Numbered from the stretch's first letter, positions 16,961 to 26,655 are shown. The stretch: 40,823 nt of DNA from Nocardia seriolae NBRC 15557 (GCF_007990715.1 NZ_BJWY01000062.1:1-40823); one strand, 5' to 3'. Notes: generated by a model not told the origin, from the letters alone. Translations and numbers: made by a program.

Positions 16961-18520
16961 TCAGGCGGGGCAGGCGGTGCCGTCGGCGGGGAGTTTGGCG
17001 GATTTGAGGTAGTCGGTGAGAGCTTGCTGGGCGCAGCCGGAGTGGGCGAAGGCGGGGTGGCCCCAGCCCTGCCAGACCACGGTGGCGGGGCGTGCGCCGG
17101 CGTTGGTGAGAGCGCCGGTGACGGTGGGGCGGCCGTCCTGGCCGACCACGGGATCGGCGCTGCCGCCGAGGACCAGGACGGGGAGCTCGAGCTTCTCGGG
17201 GCGGGCGAGGGGGGCGGCGGCGGGCCAGGAGGAGCAGGTCATCAGGTCGATGGCGGCCACCTTGCCGAAGATCGGATACTGGGTGGCCCAGGCGGTTTCG
17301 AGTTCCTTGGCCTTGACCGGGGTGGAGGGCTCGTGGTTGTCGCTGCAACGGTTGACGAATTCGCCGTCGGTGGCGATGGCGGCGGCGCGCAGCACGAACG
17401 GGGTGAGTGGGGCGCGGTCGCCGCGGCCGAGGGCCGAGAGCGCGTCGGCGAATTCGGTGATCTGCGGATTGCCCTGTGTGCGTGAGTCACCCAGGAACCC
17501 GGTCAGGGTGGTGACCAGCGCCGACGCCGACAGTTCGCCGAATTGCCCGGCGCCGGCGCGGTTCACGAGGTCGATGACCGCGGCCCGCGGATCGGCCCCG
17601 AGCGAGCACTTGAGCGAGGCGCAGCGCTGCGCGTACGCGGTGAGCGCGGCCTCCTGTCCCTTGACCCGCTGCTCGGCGCGCCCATTGGCGTCGAGTCCCA
17701 CGGCCTGCGGCGAATCCAGCACCAGCCGACCCAGATGCTGCCCGTACTTGCGTGCGTAGTTGAGCGCCACATTGGCCCCGGTGCCGGTGCCCATCAGCGC
17801 GAGGTGATCGACCTGCAACTGCTTGCGCAGCTGCTCGATGTCGTCGGCGGCGTGCGGCGCGTCCCACACGCCCTGTTCGGGAGCCAGGAAGTCGAGGCAG
17901 GCGACCGCGGCCTCGCGGCCGAGACCGCTCATGGCGTCCACGGGATCGGTTCCGCCCCTGGTGAATTGGCCCTGGTCGGCAATGATCCGCCGCTGCTGGT
18001 CGGTCATGCAGGTGATCGGCACCGAGCTGCCGATGCCGCGCCGGTCCACCGCGATGATGGGCCGCACCGCCAGCAGCGCGCTGGCGTTGCCGGCCGCCAG
18101 CCCGGCGAGGGTGGCCGTCGAGGACCGGTCGTTGCCGGAGGTCAGGATGAGCGGTGCGGCGTCCTTGGGGGTGCGGTCATAGCGGGCTCGGATGGCCGAG
18201 TTCTTGAAGTTCCCGGGCACGGTTGCGGCCACGTCCTTCTGCGCCGGGTATTCGGCGCATTCGAGCACCAGCCCCTGCGGCGGCGCGCCCAGCGACAGCA
18301 GGTTGAAGGTCGGCACCGTGCAGTCGCGCCAGTTCAACTCGACCTTGGGCACCTCGGGCGCGGGCGGGACGGCGTCGGCGGGCGCGGTGCTGACCTCGGC
18401 ACCGGCCTGATGCGGCTGGTCCACGGCGACGGCGGGCCGGTTCGACGGCCCGGCCCCGCAGGCGGTGGTCACCAATACCGACAGTGTCGACGCCAGCAGA
18501 GCGGCCCGAGTCCAGCGCAT
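16961..18520 (-). CDS. TAP-like alpha/beta hydrolase lipoprotein
   Basis: A 519-residue exported hydrolase-fold protein, in the position of Rv2672. A lipoprotein signal peptide ends in VTTACG (lipid Cys at residue 21), followed by a low-complexity linker to about residue 58. The hydrolase core starts near LNWRDC; the C-terminal TAP-like part has LPVLVLGGSADPVV (Asp) and WQGWGHPAFAHSGC (His). At the nucleophile elbow the sequence is LMGTGTGANVALNYA, so the expected GxSxG serine is missing. It may be inactive, or act by other means. The flanking cysteines typical of the family are kept. Confidence 0.85.
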   Translation of the reverse strand: MRWTRAALLASTLSVLVTTACGAGPSNRPAVAVDQPHQAGAEVSTAPADAVPPAPEVPKVELNWRDCTVPTFNLLSLGAPPQGLVLECAEYPAQKDVAATVPGNFKNSAIRARYDRTPKDAAPLILTSGNDRSSTATLAGLAAGNASALLAVRPIIAVDRRGIGSSVPITCMTDQQRRIIADQGQFTRGGTDPVDAMSGLGREAAVACLDFLAPEQGVWDAPHAADDIEQLRKQLQVDHLALMGTGTGANVALNYARKYGQHLGRLVLDSPQAVGLDANGRAEQRVKGQEAALTAYAQRCASLKCSLGADPRAAVIDLVNRAGAGQFGELSASALVTTLTGFLGDSRTQGNPQITEFADALSALGRGDRAPLTPFVLRAAAIATDGEFVNRCSDNHEPSTPVKAKELETAWATQYPIFGKVAAIDLMTCSSWPAAAPLARPEKLELPVLVLGGSADPVVGQDGRPTVTGALTNAGARPATVVWQGWGHPAFAHSGCAQQALTDYLKSAKLPADGTACPA

Positions 18521-18552
18521 GCGCTACAGCCTGCCAGGTCCGGCACGCGGTT

Positions 18553-19326
18553 TCAGCCTCGGGTGTGCGCGCGTTCCCATCGGGTCAAGATCGTGCCGTC
18601 GGTATCGAGCAGCAGGTGGCGCGGACGCATGGGGCTGGGCGCGGCCATGGGGGACACCGCGATTCGGCCCGCGCTCCCGCCCACCAGCTGCGGTGACACG
18701 GTCAGGCAGAGCTCGTCGACGGCCCCGGCGGTGAGGAATTCGCCGAACAGCGAGGGCCCGCCCTCGCACAGCACCCGCCGCAGTCCCAGCGCGTCGAGCC
18801 GGGTCCGGATGCCCGCTGCCGCACACCGGTTCTCGCCGACCTCGATCACTTCGGCGCCGGCGTCGGCGAGCCGCTTCTTGTTCTCGCCGGACGCGGCGGC
18901 GGTGGTCAGCACCAGGGGCCGGGCTCCGCGATCGGTGAACAGCTTGCTGCCCGGATCCAGTGCCGCGCGGGCGGTCACGACCGCGATGCGCGGCGGCGTC
19001 CCGTCCGCGTCGCCCCCGCACCCCTCCCGGCACAGTCGCCGCCGCAGCTCCGAATCGGTATGCGCCGCACCGTAGTGCTCGGCCCGCGCGGTGCCCGCCC
19101 CGACCAGCACCACATCGGACAGATCCCGCAGCAGCGCGAACACCTTCTTGTCCGCGGGTGTCCCCAGCCCGCCCGAGCGCCCGTCCACGCTGACCGCGCC
19201 ATCGATGCTGGTGACGAAGTTGAATCGCACATACGGGACCTTCGGCTCTACCGGATAGGCGTACAGCTCGACCAGGTCGTCGCGGGTGAGATCTGTGAGC
19301 TGAATCGCATTCGGCACATGCTGCAT
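18553..19326 (-). CDS. RibD C-terminal-like pyrimidine reductase family protein
   Basis: A 257-residue NADPH-dependent reductase of the RibD-C/dihydrofolate reductase fold, matching Rv2671 in position. Visible motifs: VRFNFVTSIDGAVSVDGRSG at the N-terminal side, the nucleotide-binding VVLVGAGTARAEHYG, VLCEGGPSLFGEFL, and ELCLTVSPQLVGG. No deaminase domain is attached, so it is not a complete RibD. Mycobacterial Rv2671 has been reported to show dihydrofolate reductase activity, so a role in folate metabolism is as possible as one in riboflavin. The start is at MQHVPNAIQ; a GTG six codons upstream is less likely. Confidence 0.88.
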   Translation of the reverse strand: MQHVPNAIQLTDLTRDDLVELYAYPVEPKVPYVRFNFVTSIDGAVSVDGRSGGLGTPADKKVFALLRDLSDVVLVGAGTARAEHYGAAHTDSELRRRLCREGCGGDADGTPPRIAVVTARAALDPGSKLFTDRGARPLVLTTAAASGENKKRLADAGAEVIEVGENRCAAAGIRTRLDALGLRRVLCEGGPSLFGEFLTAGAVDELCLTVSPQLVGGSAGRIAVSPMAAPSPMRPRHLLLDTDGTILTRWERAHTRG

Positions 19327-19361
19327 AAGGTCCCATCCCACCACGGTTCTACAGTTGCCCG

Positions 19362-20384
19362 GTGCAGCAACGCCTCGTCGATCGCCACCCGGAGGTTCCG
19401 GCAGACCAGCTCGTGGCCCAGATGGTTCCCCCGCCCACCTTCGACGAGGTGAGCTTCGGGTCCTACATCCCGGACCCGAAGGAACCCACTCAGGCCGCGG
19501 CCGTGCAGAAGGCCGCGCAGTTCGCCGATCAGGTGAGCAAACTGCGTAAGGCCGCGGACAAGAAGTCCCTTTTCGGCAAGAAGAAGCCGGTGCAGGGCAT
19601 CGGCCTGTACCTGGACGGCGGCTTCGGTGTGGGCAAGACCCACCTGCTGGCCTCGATCTTCCACAGCGTGCCGGGTCCGAAGTCCTTCGGCACCTTCGGT
19701 GAGGTCACCAATCTGGTTGGCGCGCTGGGCTTCAACAATGCCGTGGAGCGCCTCTCGGCCAACAGCGTGCTCTGCATCGACGAGTTCGAGCTCGACGATC
19801 CGGGCGACACCATGCTGGTCTCGCGCCTGCTCACCGAGCTGACCGACCGCGGTGTCTCGATCGTGGCCACCTCCAACACCCTGCCGGGTCAGCTGGGCGA
19901 GGGCCGTTTCGCCGCCCAGGACTTCCTGCGCGAGATCAAGAAGCTGGGCTCGCTGTTCGAGCCGATCCGCGTGGACGGCCCGGACTACCGCCACCGCGAC
20001 CTGCCGCCCGCTCCCGAGCCGACCTCGCCGGAGCTGCTGGTCGAACGGGCCGCCGAGACACCGGATTCCACGCTCGACGACTTCGACGCACTGGTCAAGC
20101 ACCTGAGCACGCTGCACCCGTCGCGGTACAACGCGCTGATCCACGGCGTGTCCGCCGTGTACATCTCGGACGTGCACACGGTCACCGATCAGGCGGTCGC
20201 GCTGCGCATCGTGGTGCTCGCCGACCGCCTCTACGACGCGGGCATCCCGGTGACCGTGTCGGGCGCGAAGCTGGACGAGATCTTCACCCAGGAGATGCTC
20301 GACGGCGGCTACCGCAAGAAGTACCTGCGCGCGATCTCGCGACTCTTGGCACTCTCGCGTTTCGAGGCCCCGGCTCACGTGTGA
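19362..20384 (+). CDS. zapE: cell division protein ZapE-like ATPase
   Basis: AFG1/ZapE family AAA+-like ATPase of 340 residues. The Walker A motif is GGFGVGKTHLLASIF (about residue 87), and the Walker B region is VLCIDEFELDDPGDTMLVSR. Sensor-type VATSNTLPGQL follows, then the family's LREIKKLGSLFEPIRVDGPD segment. In proteobacteria ZapE modulates the FtsZ ring; the actinobacterial role is less clear. The start is GTG at 19362, divergent from the reductase with only 35 bases between, so the promoters overlap. This is the position of Rv2670c. Confidence 0.92.
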   Translation: MQQRLVDRHPEVPADQLVAQMVPPPTFDEVSFGSYIPDPKEPTQAAAVQKAAQFADQVSKLRKAADKKSLFGKKKPVQGIGLYLDGGFGVGKTHLLASIFHSVPGPKSFGTFGEVTNLVGALGFNNAVERLSANSVLCIDEFELDDPGDTMLVSRLLTELTDRGVSIVATSNTLPGQLGEGRFAAQDFLREIKKLGSLFEPIRVDGPDYRHRDLPPAPEPTSPELLVERAAETPDSTLDDFDALVKHLSTLHPSRYNALIHGVSAVYISDVHTVTDQAVALRIVVLADRLYDAGIPVTVSGAKLDEIFTQEMLDGGYRKKYLRAISRLLALSRFEAPAHV

Positions 20385-20466
20385 CCGCACGGATGCGAGA
20401 GTCGGGCTACCCCGGTCGGTCTCATAGTTGCCTTAGATAATAAGTTTCGAAGGTCAGCGAAAGCCG

Positions 20467-20489
20467 GGCCGAATTCGGTTTTCGGCCCC
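20467..20489 (+). promoter_or_regulatory. leader hairpin next to phosphatase ribosome site
   Basis: GGGCCGAA (20467-20474) pairs with TTCGGCCC (20482-20489) around a 7-base loop. The AAGGAG Shine-Dalgarno of the phosphatase gene begins three bases later. It could end zapE transcription or affect translation of the next gene; there is no T run after it. An AT-rich stretch at 20432-20445 upstream is a possible promoter -10 region. Confidence 0.4.
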
Positions 20490-20504
20490 GGAAGGAGATC
20501 AACC

Positions 20505-21311
20505 TTGCGTACCCGTGCCGTGCAAGCTGCCGCGGTGGTCACCATCGCCCTGTCCGCGAGCCTGGGCTCGGCGGCGACCGCCCTCGCCGCCGACCCGCCC
20601 GCCGCCACCGGCAGCGTGCTGGTCAACACCGACAGCCGTGTGCTCGGCCTGACCGGTGTCCTGAACGCCCGCGACGCGGGCGGCTACCGGACCGCCGACG
20701 GCCGCACCGTGCGCACCGGCCTGGTCTTCCGCACCGGTGATCTGTCCAAGGCCACCGGTGACGACCTGGCCAAGCTCACCGTGGACGGCGTTGTCTCCGT
20801 GCATGATCTGCGCACGAGCTACGAGCAGCAGCTCATGGGTGTGGACAAGATCCCCGCGGGCGCGACCGCGCACCACGACGACATCATCGGCCAGGCCCCG
20901 CCGCAGGTGATGGCCTCCACCCTGTCCGCGGGCACCGACCTGTACCGCGCCTTCATCACCGCCCCCGGCGCGAGCGAGGGTTTCGCGAACGTGCTGCGCG
21001 ACATCGCCTACAACCCGGGCGGTGTGCTGTTCCACTGCACCGCGGGCAAGGACCGCACCGGCTGGACCTCGGCCGTGCTGCTCACCATCCTGGGCGTCGA
21101 CAAGGACACCGTCTACTACGACTACCTGCTGTCGAACTACTACCGCGGCGCCAAGGACGGCGACATGATGAACGGCGTCACCGCCGCCGCCCTGGACTCC
21201 GCCTTCGACCAGGTGAACCAGAGCTACGGCAGCTTCGACAACTACGTCCGCGACGGCCTGCAGCTCTCCGACGCCGACGTGGCCGCGCTGAAGGCGAAAC
21301 TGCTTTCCTGA
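20505..21311 (+). CDS. secreted tyrosine-protein phosphatase (PtpB-like)
   Basis: A 268-residue exported phosphatase. A signal peptide covers about residues 1-29 (hydrophobic core, cleavage near ALAADP). The catalytic P-loop is HCTAGKDRTGWTSAV (about residues 180-194), of the H-C-x-x-G-K-D-R type found in mycobacterial PtpB and related phosphatases that hydrolyse phosphotyrosine and phosphoinositides. The substrate loop region is LNARDAGGYRTADG. The start codon is TTG, supported by AAGGAG at good spacing. It is convergent with the small membrane protein gene downstream. The target is unknown. Confidence 0.9.
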   Translation: MRTRAVQAAAVVTIALSASLGSAATALAADPPAATGSVLVNTDSRVLGLTGVLNARDAGGYRTADGRTVRTGLVFRTGDLSKATGDDLAKLTVDGVVSVHDLRTSYEQQLMGVDKIPAGATAHHDDIIGQAPPQVMASTLSAGTDLYRAFITAPGASEGFANVLRDIAYNPGGVLFHCTAGKDRTGWTSAVLLTILGVDKDTVYYDYLLSNYYRGAKDGDMMNGVTAAALDSAFDQVNQSYGSFDNYVRDGLQLSDADVAALKAKLLS

Positions 21312-21320
21312 GAAAGGCTT

Positions 21321-21578
21321 TCAGGCCAGCCAGTACTTCCGGGCCACGGCGGCCAGTACGAAGCCGAGGCACATGGTGGCCACCGATGTCCACACCGCCT
21401 CCTTGGCCCGGGGCTGGCCCTTCTGATTGGCCGCCAGGCCGAGAAGTATTCCCGCCCAACCGAATAGGCAGGGGACCAGCAATGCGAGCGCGGCGGCGGC
21501 GAACGCCGCGATCACCAGTCCCTTGCCCGGTGCCGGCGGGGGAGCGTCGCCCGGGTACCGGTCCGAGTGCGTGCCCAT
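21321..21578 (-). CDS. small two-helix membrane protein (DUF4190-like)
   Basis: An 85-residue protein with a short Pro-rich head (DAPPPAPGKG) and two hydrophobic helices: LVIAAFAAAALALLVPCLFG, and AVWTSVATMCLGFVLAAVA. Between them is the small motif GILLGLAANQKG. This layout resembles DUF4190-type proteins of unknown role in actinobacteria. The ends of this gene and of the phosphatase gene are 9 bases apart on opposite strands. Confidence 0.7.
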   Translation of the reverse strand: MGTHSDRYPGDAPPPAPGKGLVIAAFAAAALALLVPCLFGWAGILLGLAANQKGQPRAKEAVWTSVATMCLGFVLAAVARKYWLA

Positions 21579-21774
21579 GACGTGTTCCTATCCGCCGTGC
21601 GTAGACGCAAACGCTACGCCCGGAAATTCCGCGACGTCCGATAACGATCGCGCTGGTAACCGCGATTCATCGATTACCTGACAATCGCAGCTGGTTCGCG
21701 CAGCCACCATGGCGGAGACCCGCGCCCATTCTCGGTTCCCATTCACCAGCTCTGGAATACCCGAGGAATCGATC

Positions 21775-22581
21775 ATGGACGTCTCACCTCGCCTCCGGTC
21801 TGCCGTAAAACTGGGTGCGGCCCTCGCCGCGTCGGCCGCACTGGCGGTGGCCTGTTCGTCGAGCAAGCCCGCCGACCGCTCCGGCACCTTCGAGGGGACC
21901 GCTCAGCAGCTGGGCAATGGCCAGGTCAGCACCTTCGTGCAGCTCGACCGGGACGGGAATCCCGTCGCGCTGGGCCTGCACCTGACCCGCGCCGCGCTCG
22001 AGGGGCTGCCCACCGCGGACCCGGGCCCGCACCAGCCGCTGACCCTGGAGCTGGCCTTCCCGGCGCAGGCCGGTGCGACCGATTTCGATCACGTCATGCT
22101 GAACTGGAACGCGCAGGGCCACGATCCGATGGCACTGTTCGGGGTTCCGCACTTCGACTTCCACTTCTTCATGATCGATACGGCGGCCCAGCAGGCCATC
22201 GATCCGGCCGATCCCGGCTTCGCGACCGCGGCCGCCAATGCGCCTGCGGCACAGTATGTCCCGCAGGATTACCGGCAGGTTCCGGATTCCGCGGTGCCGT
22301 ACATGGGCGTGCACTGGGCCGACGGCAGCACGCCGCTGGTGCCCGGGCAGTTCCAGTTCACCCGGATCCTGATCAACGGGTCCTGGAACGGCAAGTACAC
22401 CTTCGTGGAGCCGATGGTCACCCGCGACTACCTGCTCTCCAAGCCCGATGTGAGCCAGGATGTGAAGCAGCCCAAGGCCTTCCAGACGTCCGGGTACTTC
22501 CCGACGCACTACGAGCTGCGGACCGGCGCCGACTCCTACACCGTGGCGCTGACCGGCCTGACCCACCACGACGCCAGCTGA
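21775..22581 (+). CDS. lipoprotein, DUF5602/TTHB210-like
   Basis: A 268-residue lipoprotein: a signal peptide ends at AALAVACSSSK (lipid Cys near residue 26). The mature part has the features GVPHFDFHFFMID and PYMGVHWADGSTP, rich in His, which I associate with the TTHB210/DUF5602 domain (name from memory). The His residues could bind metal; no catalytic set is proven. The ATG at 21775 is chosen because it places the basic n-region correctly; the open frame reaches upstream to 21709. No functional partner is seen. Confidence 0.78.
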   Translation: MDVSPRLRSAVKLGAALAASAALAVACSSSKPADRSGTFEGTAQQLGNGQVSTFVQLDRDGNPVALGLHLTRAALEGLPTADPGPHQPLTLELAFPAQAGATDFDHVMLNWNAQGHDPMALFGVPHFDFHFFMIDTAAQQAIDPADPGFATAAANAPAAQYVPQDYRQVPDSAVPYMGVHWADGSTPLVPGQFQFTRILINGSWNGKYTFVEPMVTRDYLLSKPDVSQDVKQPKAFQTSGYFPTHYELRTGADSYTVALTGLTHHDAS

Positions 22582-22625
22582 TCGGCTTCGAACGCGACGC
22601 CGGGTGTGATCGCCGTCCAATTCGG

Positions 22626-22655
22626 TTGACCACCACCCGGCGTCCCGTCTGACGT
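22626..22655 (+). promoter_or_regulatory. possible promoter of the ABC-F leader
   Basis: TTGACC (22626-22631) and TGACGT (22650-22655) are 18 bases apart. The -35 is good and the -10 poor. The predicted start of transcription is just before the leader ATG at 22666, so the leader peptide would be nearly leaderless. A WhiB7-type promoter is possible but I see only a modest AT-rich stretch upstream. Confidence 0.3.
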
Positions 22656-22665
22656 CGCAGACCTC

Positions 22666-22692
22666 ATGGGTATCGGTTTCCTGTTTTTGTGA
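22666..22692 (+). CDS. 8-residue leader peptide MGIGFLFL
   Basis: ATG, seven codons and TGA encode MGIGFLFL, 69 bases before the TTG start of the ABC-F gene. Short hydrophobic leader peptides followed by hairpins are the known way in which ribosome-targeting antibiotics induce many ABC-F resistance genes (ribosome-mediated attenuation). It is too short for ordinary gene finding. That it is translated is inference from position, the stop codon and the hairpin after it (22702-22722). Confidence 0.5.
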   Translation: MGIGFLFL

Positions 22693-22701
22693 TCGCTTCG
22701 C

Positions 22702-22722
22702 CGCGTTGAGCTTCGCTCCGCG
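22702..22722 (+). promoter_or_regulatory. leader hairpin before the ABC-F gene
   Basis: CGCG, a TT bulge and GAGC pair with GCTC and CGCG around a 3-base loop. It starts ten bases after the leader-peptide stop codon. A direct repeat of GCTTCGC in the same area (22694-22700 and 22709-22716) could allow alternative folds. This would fit an attenuator, but no T run follows. Confidence 0.4.
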
Positions 22723-22761
22723 TCGAGTCCTCGTTCACCCCAAAAAATATGGGAGATCACT

Positions 22762-23483
<722 letters not shown>

Positions 23484-23508
<25 letters not shown>

Positions 23509-24032
23509 TCGTGGTGCCGCTGGGCCCCGACCAGGAAGGTCTTGGTCCCTGCGACGCGGAACCCGTGTTTGCCGTAGAAGCGCTGGGCGCGAACGTTTTC
23601 CTGGTTCACGCCCAGCCATACGGCGATGCTGCCCTCGGCGCGCGCGATCTCGAGGGCGCTGCTCATGAGCGCCCCCGAGACGCCGTTGCCGTGCTGCCCG
23701 GGCAGCACGTACATCTTGCTCAGCTCGGTCACCGGCCGCCGCGTGATGACGGCCGCCACGTCCGGATCGGCGGGCGGCACGGCATTGAGCAGCGCGTACC
23801 CGACGATCACGCCATCGGTGACCGCCTTGAGTACCACCCGCGCGGGATCGGCGACGTACTCCCGGAACCGGTCCGGCGACAGCCACTTCGCGATGAACGC
23901 GGCCTCGTCCTCGGGGGTCGAGCCGGGCGGGCAGGCCAGCGGGAAGGTCACCGCCGCCACCGCGGCGAGCGCGTCGGCGTCCGCGGTGTCGGCCCGTGCG
24001 ACGGCAGTGGTATCGCTCACCGCTCCAGTCAA
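23484..24032 (-). CDS. GNAT family N-acetyltransferase
   Basis: A 182-residue acetyltransferase. The acetyl-CoA-binding motif A is LSKMYVLPGQHGNGVSGALM (about residues 104-123), slightly unusual in that the Q/R-x-x-G-x-G/A core is QHGNGVSG. Motif B is the segment VWLGVNQENVRAQRFYGKHG. The substrate is unknown. Its 3' end overlaps the ABC-F gene and it is followed on its own strand by nothing; upstream is the MFS gene, 10 bases away, so the two are probably cotranscribed. Confidence 0.9.
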
Positions 24033-24042
24033 GCAGGTTCGG

Positions 24043-25275
24043 CTACGCAGGTTCGGCGGCGGGCGCGGTGGCGCGGGCGGTCGCGCCCGCGCGGTTGTGG
24101 AAGACCCGCGCGAATCCGATCAGCACCACCGCGAACGCGAGCGGAATCGCGAATCCGGCCCGCAGATTCGCGACCTCGGCGATCGTGCCCACCACCGCGC
24201 CGCCGACCAGTGTGCCCGCGTAGTTGAACAGGTTGAGCCGGGCGATGAGCGCGTCCAGGTCGCGTCCGCCGGTGAGCTGCCCGGCCTCGCTGAAGCACAG
24301 CGGCGCGATGACCGGCAATCCGATTCCGGCGATGAGGAATCCGAGGATGGCGGCCACCGGTCCGGGCGCGGCCACCACGATGACCAGCCCGACCGCGCCC
24401 ACCGCGGCGGCCACCCGCACCACCGCGCGCGGCCCGAACCGGCGCACCCACAGATCGCCGGTGAGCCGTCCGAGCAGCGACGCGCCCTGGTAGGCGGCCA
24501 GCGCCAGCGCGGCCATGGCGGAGGAGGACAGCAGCTCGTCCTTCAGATACAGCGCCGACCAGTTGCCGACCGCGAGGTCGATGGCGAAGGCCAGCGCGAT
24601 CACCACGCCGAAGATCAGGAAGATCCGCACCGGCACCGAACTGGTCGGTTCATGTTCGGCCGGACCGGCTTCCGCCGCATCGGTGCCCAGGAGTTTCGGC
24701 CCCACCGCCAGCCCGCCCGCCAGCACCACGGCCGCCGCGGTCACGACGGCGGCCCACAGCGGCGCGTGCAGCGCCTCGAACGCCGACACGAACAGCGCGC
24801 CCGCGATCGATCCCGCACTCCAGGCCGCGTAGAACGACACCAGCACGAATCGGCCATAGCCGTGCTGAATGAACACCGCCTGCATATTGGTTCCGGCATC
24901 CACGATGCCGACCGCCACGCCGTACACCCCGAGCGCGACGAAGTCGGCGGTGCGGTTCGGCGCGAACGCGATACCCACGCCCGCGATCGCGATGAGCAGC
25001 AACCCGATCCGCAGTGCCGTCCGGCTCGACCAGCGCAGCGCGAGCCGCTCGGCGGTCACGCTGCCCGCGCCCGCGAGCAGCGAGATCAGCGCGACGATCG
25101 CGACGATGAGCCCGTCGGTCAGCGAGAATCGCTCCTTCACCTGGGGCAGTTCGGTGAGGATGACCGCCAGGAAGAACCCCTGCAGCGCGAACGCCACCGA
25201 GTTGGCGGCGCGCGCGCTCCGCAGTCCCGGGGCGAGAGAGCTGGACGACGGCGGCGGGTACTGCGGGGAAAGCAT
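24043..25275 (-). CDS. MFS transporter
   Basis: A 410-residue polytopic membrane protein with about 12 hydrophobic helices in two halves, typical of the major facilitator superfamily. It begins with a Pro/Ser-rich cytoplasmic head, and the first helix is SVAFALQGFFLAVILTELPQ. The loop after helix 2 (RLALRWSSRTALRIG) has the basic character of motif A. The long central loop lies near TDAAEAGPAEHEPTSS. It resembles fucose-permease-like or drug-exporting members, but no substrate can be named. It is followed by the GNAT gene. Confidence 0.9.
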   Translation of the reverse strand: MLSPQYPPPSSSSLAPGLRSARAANSVAFALQGFFLAVILTELPQVKERFSLTDGLIVAIVALISLLAGAGSVTAERLALRWSSRTALRIGLLLIAIAGVGIAFAPNRTADFVALGVYGVAVGIVDAGTNMQAVFIQHGYGRFVLVSFYAAWSAGSIAGALFVSAFEALHAPLWAAVVTAAAVVLAGGLAVGPKLLGTDAAEAGPAEHEPTSSVPVRIFLIFGVVIALAFAIDLAVGNWSALYLKDELLSSSAMAALALAAYQGASLLGRLTGDLWVRRFGPRAVVRVAAAVGAVGLVIVVAAPGPVAAILGFLIAGIGLPVIAPLCFSEAGQLTGGRDLDALIARLNLFNYAGTLVGGAVVGTIAEVANLRAGFAIPLAFAVVLIGFARVFHNRAGATARATAPAAEPA

Positions 25276-25496
25276 GGCGAAAGAGTAGCGGCAGCACAGC
25301 GGTCCGGCATCCCGGGCATCGGTTACGAACCGCCTCGCCGTTGATCACACGAGGCTCGCGGTTGGGTAACGAATCTGGTCGCTTTGCGGCCTAGTGGTGG
25401 CCGCGTTGCTGCACTCTGGAACTGACGGCACGGGCTGGTGGTTTCCGATGAGGCGGAAGCGGTCCCTGCGGTGAGTGTGGTGGCTGGGGTGATCTT

Positions 25497-26489
25497 GTGA
25501 ACACGAGGCGAGTCGAGGGTCCGCGGGAGCGGGCGGTAGCGCTGCTGGCGGCCGAAACTGATCTTGCCGATCCGGGTTCGCGCTCGAAATCGAAGGCGAC
25601 GGCGGGGAATTCGGCGGCATGTGATTCGCGTGGGCACGTGGCGGGGGAACGGTGCCGAGAAACCGACTGTGCGGATTGCCGCTGGGATGTGCGCCGCCTG
25701 GAATTCTGGTTGCGCGGGCGGCTGCTGGCCGCGGGCGCGGACGAGGTGCACGTGGACGCGACCTTCGGCGCGCACACCGTGGACGTGCTGTGGCGCAAGG
25801 GTGATCGCACCTGCGTCATCGAGGTGTCCAGCGCCGCACCCGAGTTGGCGCGCGCCCGGACGCTCACCGCCGAGCTGCGGTCCGGCGGTTGCGGCGAGGT
25901 GCTCTGGATCTGCCCGCCCGGCTTCTGGACCGCGCAGCTCCCGGCCCTGGGCATCGACGATTTCGCGGCCGAGGGCTGCGAGTACCGGGTGGTCGGCGGT
26001 CTGCTGGCGTCCGGGCCCGGCGGTGTCGTGTCGGCCCGCCAGTCCTCGGGCGAACTGCGCGAATTCATCACCGGTTGGGTAGCCGAGGAGATAGCGTTCG
26101 GCTGCCGCGACGAGCACTCGGGAGGATGGGCGACCGTGACCGATTGGGAACGCCACACCCGGACCCAGGCGGCCGTCATCGCACGGCAGCGCCAGGAACT
26201 CATGAACCAGCGCACGGCACTCGCCTTGGCCCGCAAGGCAACCCGCGACAAGACCAAGCAGCTGCTGCGGCTGACGCACCGGCTGGAACGCGCCGAGATC
26301 GCCGCGCAACAGCAGGCCGACGACCTGGCCCAGACCCGCCGCAAGATCGCCGACCACAACCGCGTGGACGCGACCCTGCGCCTGACGGTGGCGAGTCAGC
26401 GCTCAGCGATCGTGCATTGGCAGCTGATCACCTGGTTCGCCGTGCTCGTGATCGTCACGTTCATCGTCGCGGGACTGGTGCTGAAGTAA
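25497..26489 (+). CDS. CoiA-like nuclease-fold protein with coiled coil and C-terminal anchor
   Basis: A 330-residue protein with three parts. Residues about 40-145 hold a Cys/His cluster (C42, H47, C53, C58, C61), followed by a fold like competence protein CoiA: RRLEFWLRGRLLAAGADEV, then TVDVLW (D96) and CVIEVSS (E109). In the D-ExK pattern the lysine/glutamine position is Ser111, so catalysis is doubtful. Residues about 215-305 are a charged coiled coil, and 308-329 are a membrane helix ending at the C terminus. I propose a tail-anchored, DNA-related or scaffold protein. The GTG start is weakly supported. It stands alone before the rox region. Confidence 0.55.
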   Translation: MNTRRVEGPRERAVALLAAETDLADPGSRSKSKATAGNSAACDSRGHVAGERCRETDCADCRWDVRRLEFWLRGRLLAAGADEVHVDATFGAHTVDVLWRKGDRTCVIEVSSAAPELARARTLTAELRSGGCGEVLWICPPGFWTAQLPALGIDDFAAEGCEYRVVGGLLASGPGGVVSARQSSGELREFITGWVAEEIAFGCRDEHSGGWATVTDWERHTRTQAAVIARQRQELMNQRTALALARKATRDKTKQLLRLTHRLERAEIAAQQQADDLAQTRRKIADHNRVDATLRLTVASQRSAIVHWQLITWFAVLVIVTFIVAGLVLK

Positions 26490-26540
26490 GCACCGACAGA
26501 ATCGGAATCTCTCCCCCTCTTCAACATATATCGCAGTGGG

Positions 26541-26559
26541 GGGCTTGCGGCAAGACCCG
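26541..26559 (+). promoter_or_regulatory. rifampin-associated element (RAE)
   Basis: GGGGCTTGCGGCAAGACCC is a near-palindrome (one mismatch in the 9-base arms). It agrees with the 19-base rifampin-associated element that I remember upstream of rifamycin-inactivating genes in actinomycetes. It lies 97 bases before the rox-like start codon. These elements are known to make the downstream gene inducible by rifampin; the binding factor is not identified here. Confidence 0.8.
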
Positions 26560-26655
26560 GGTCATGCTGCAAAATCGTCGGCCGCGGGGTTTTACCTGCG
26601 GATATAGCGTTCGCAAATGGTTGAGTGGACGCCGAAGTCGACGATGGGTGGGTTC

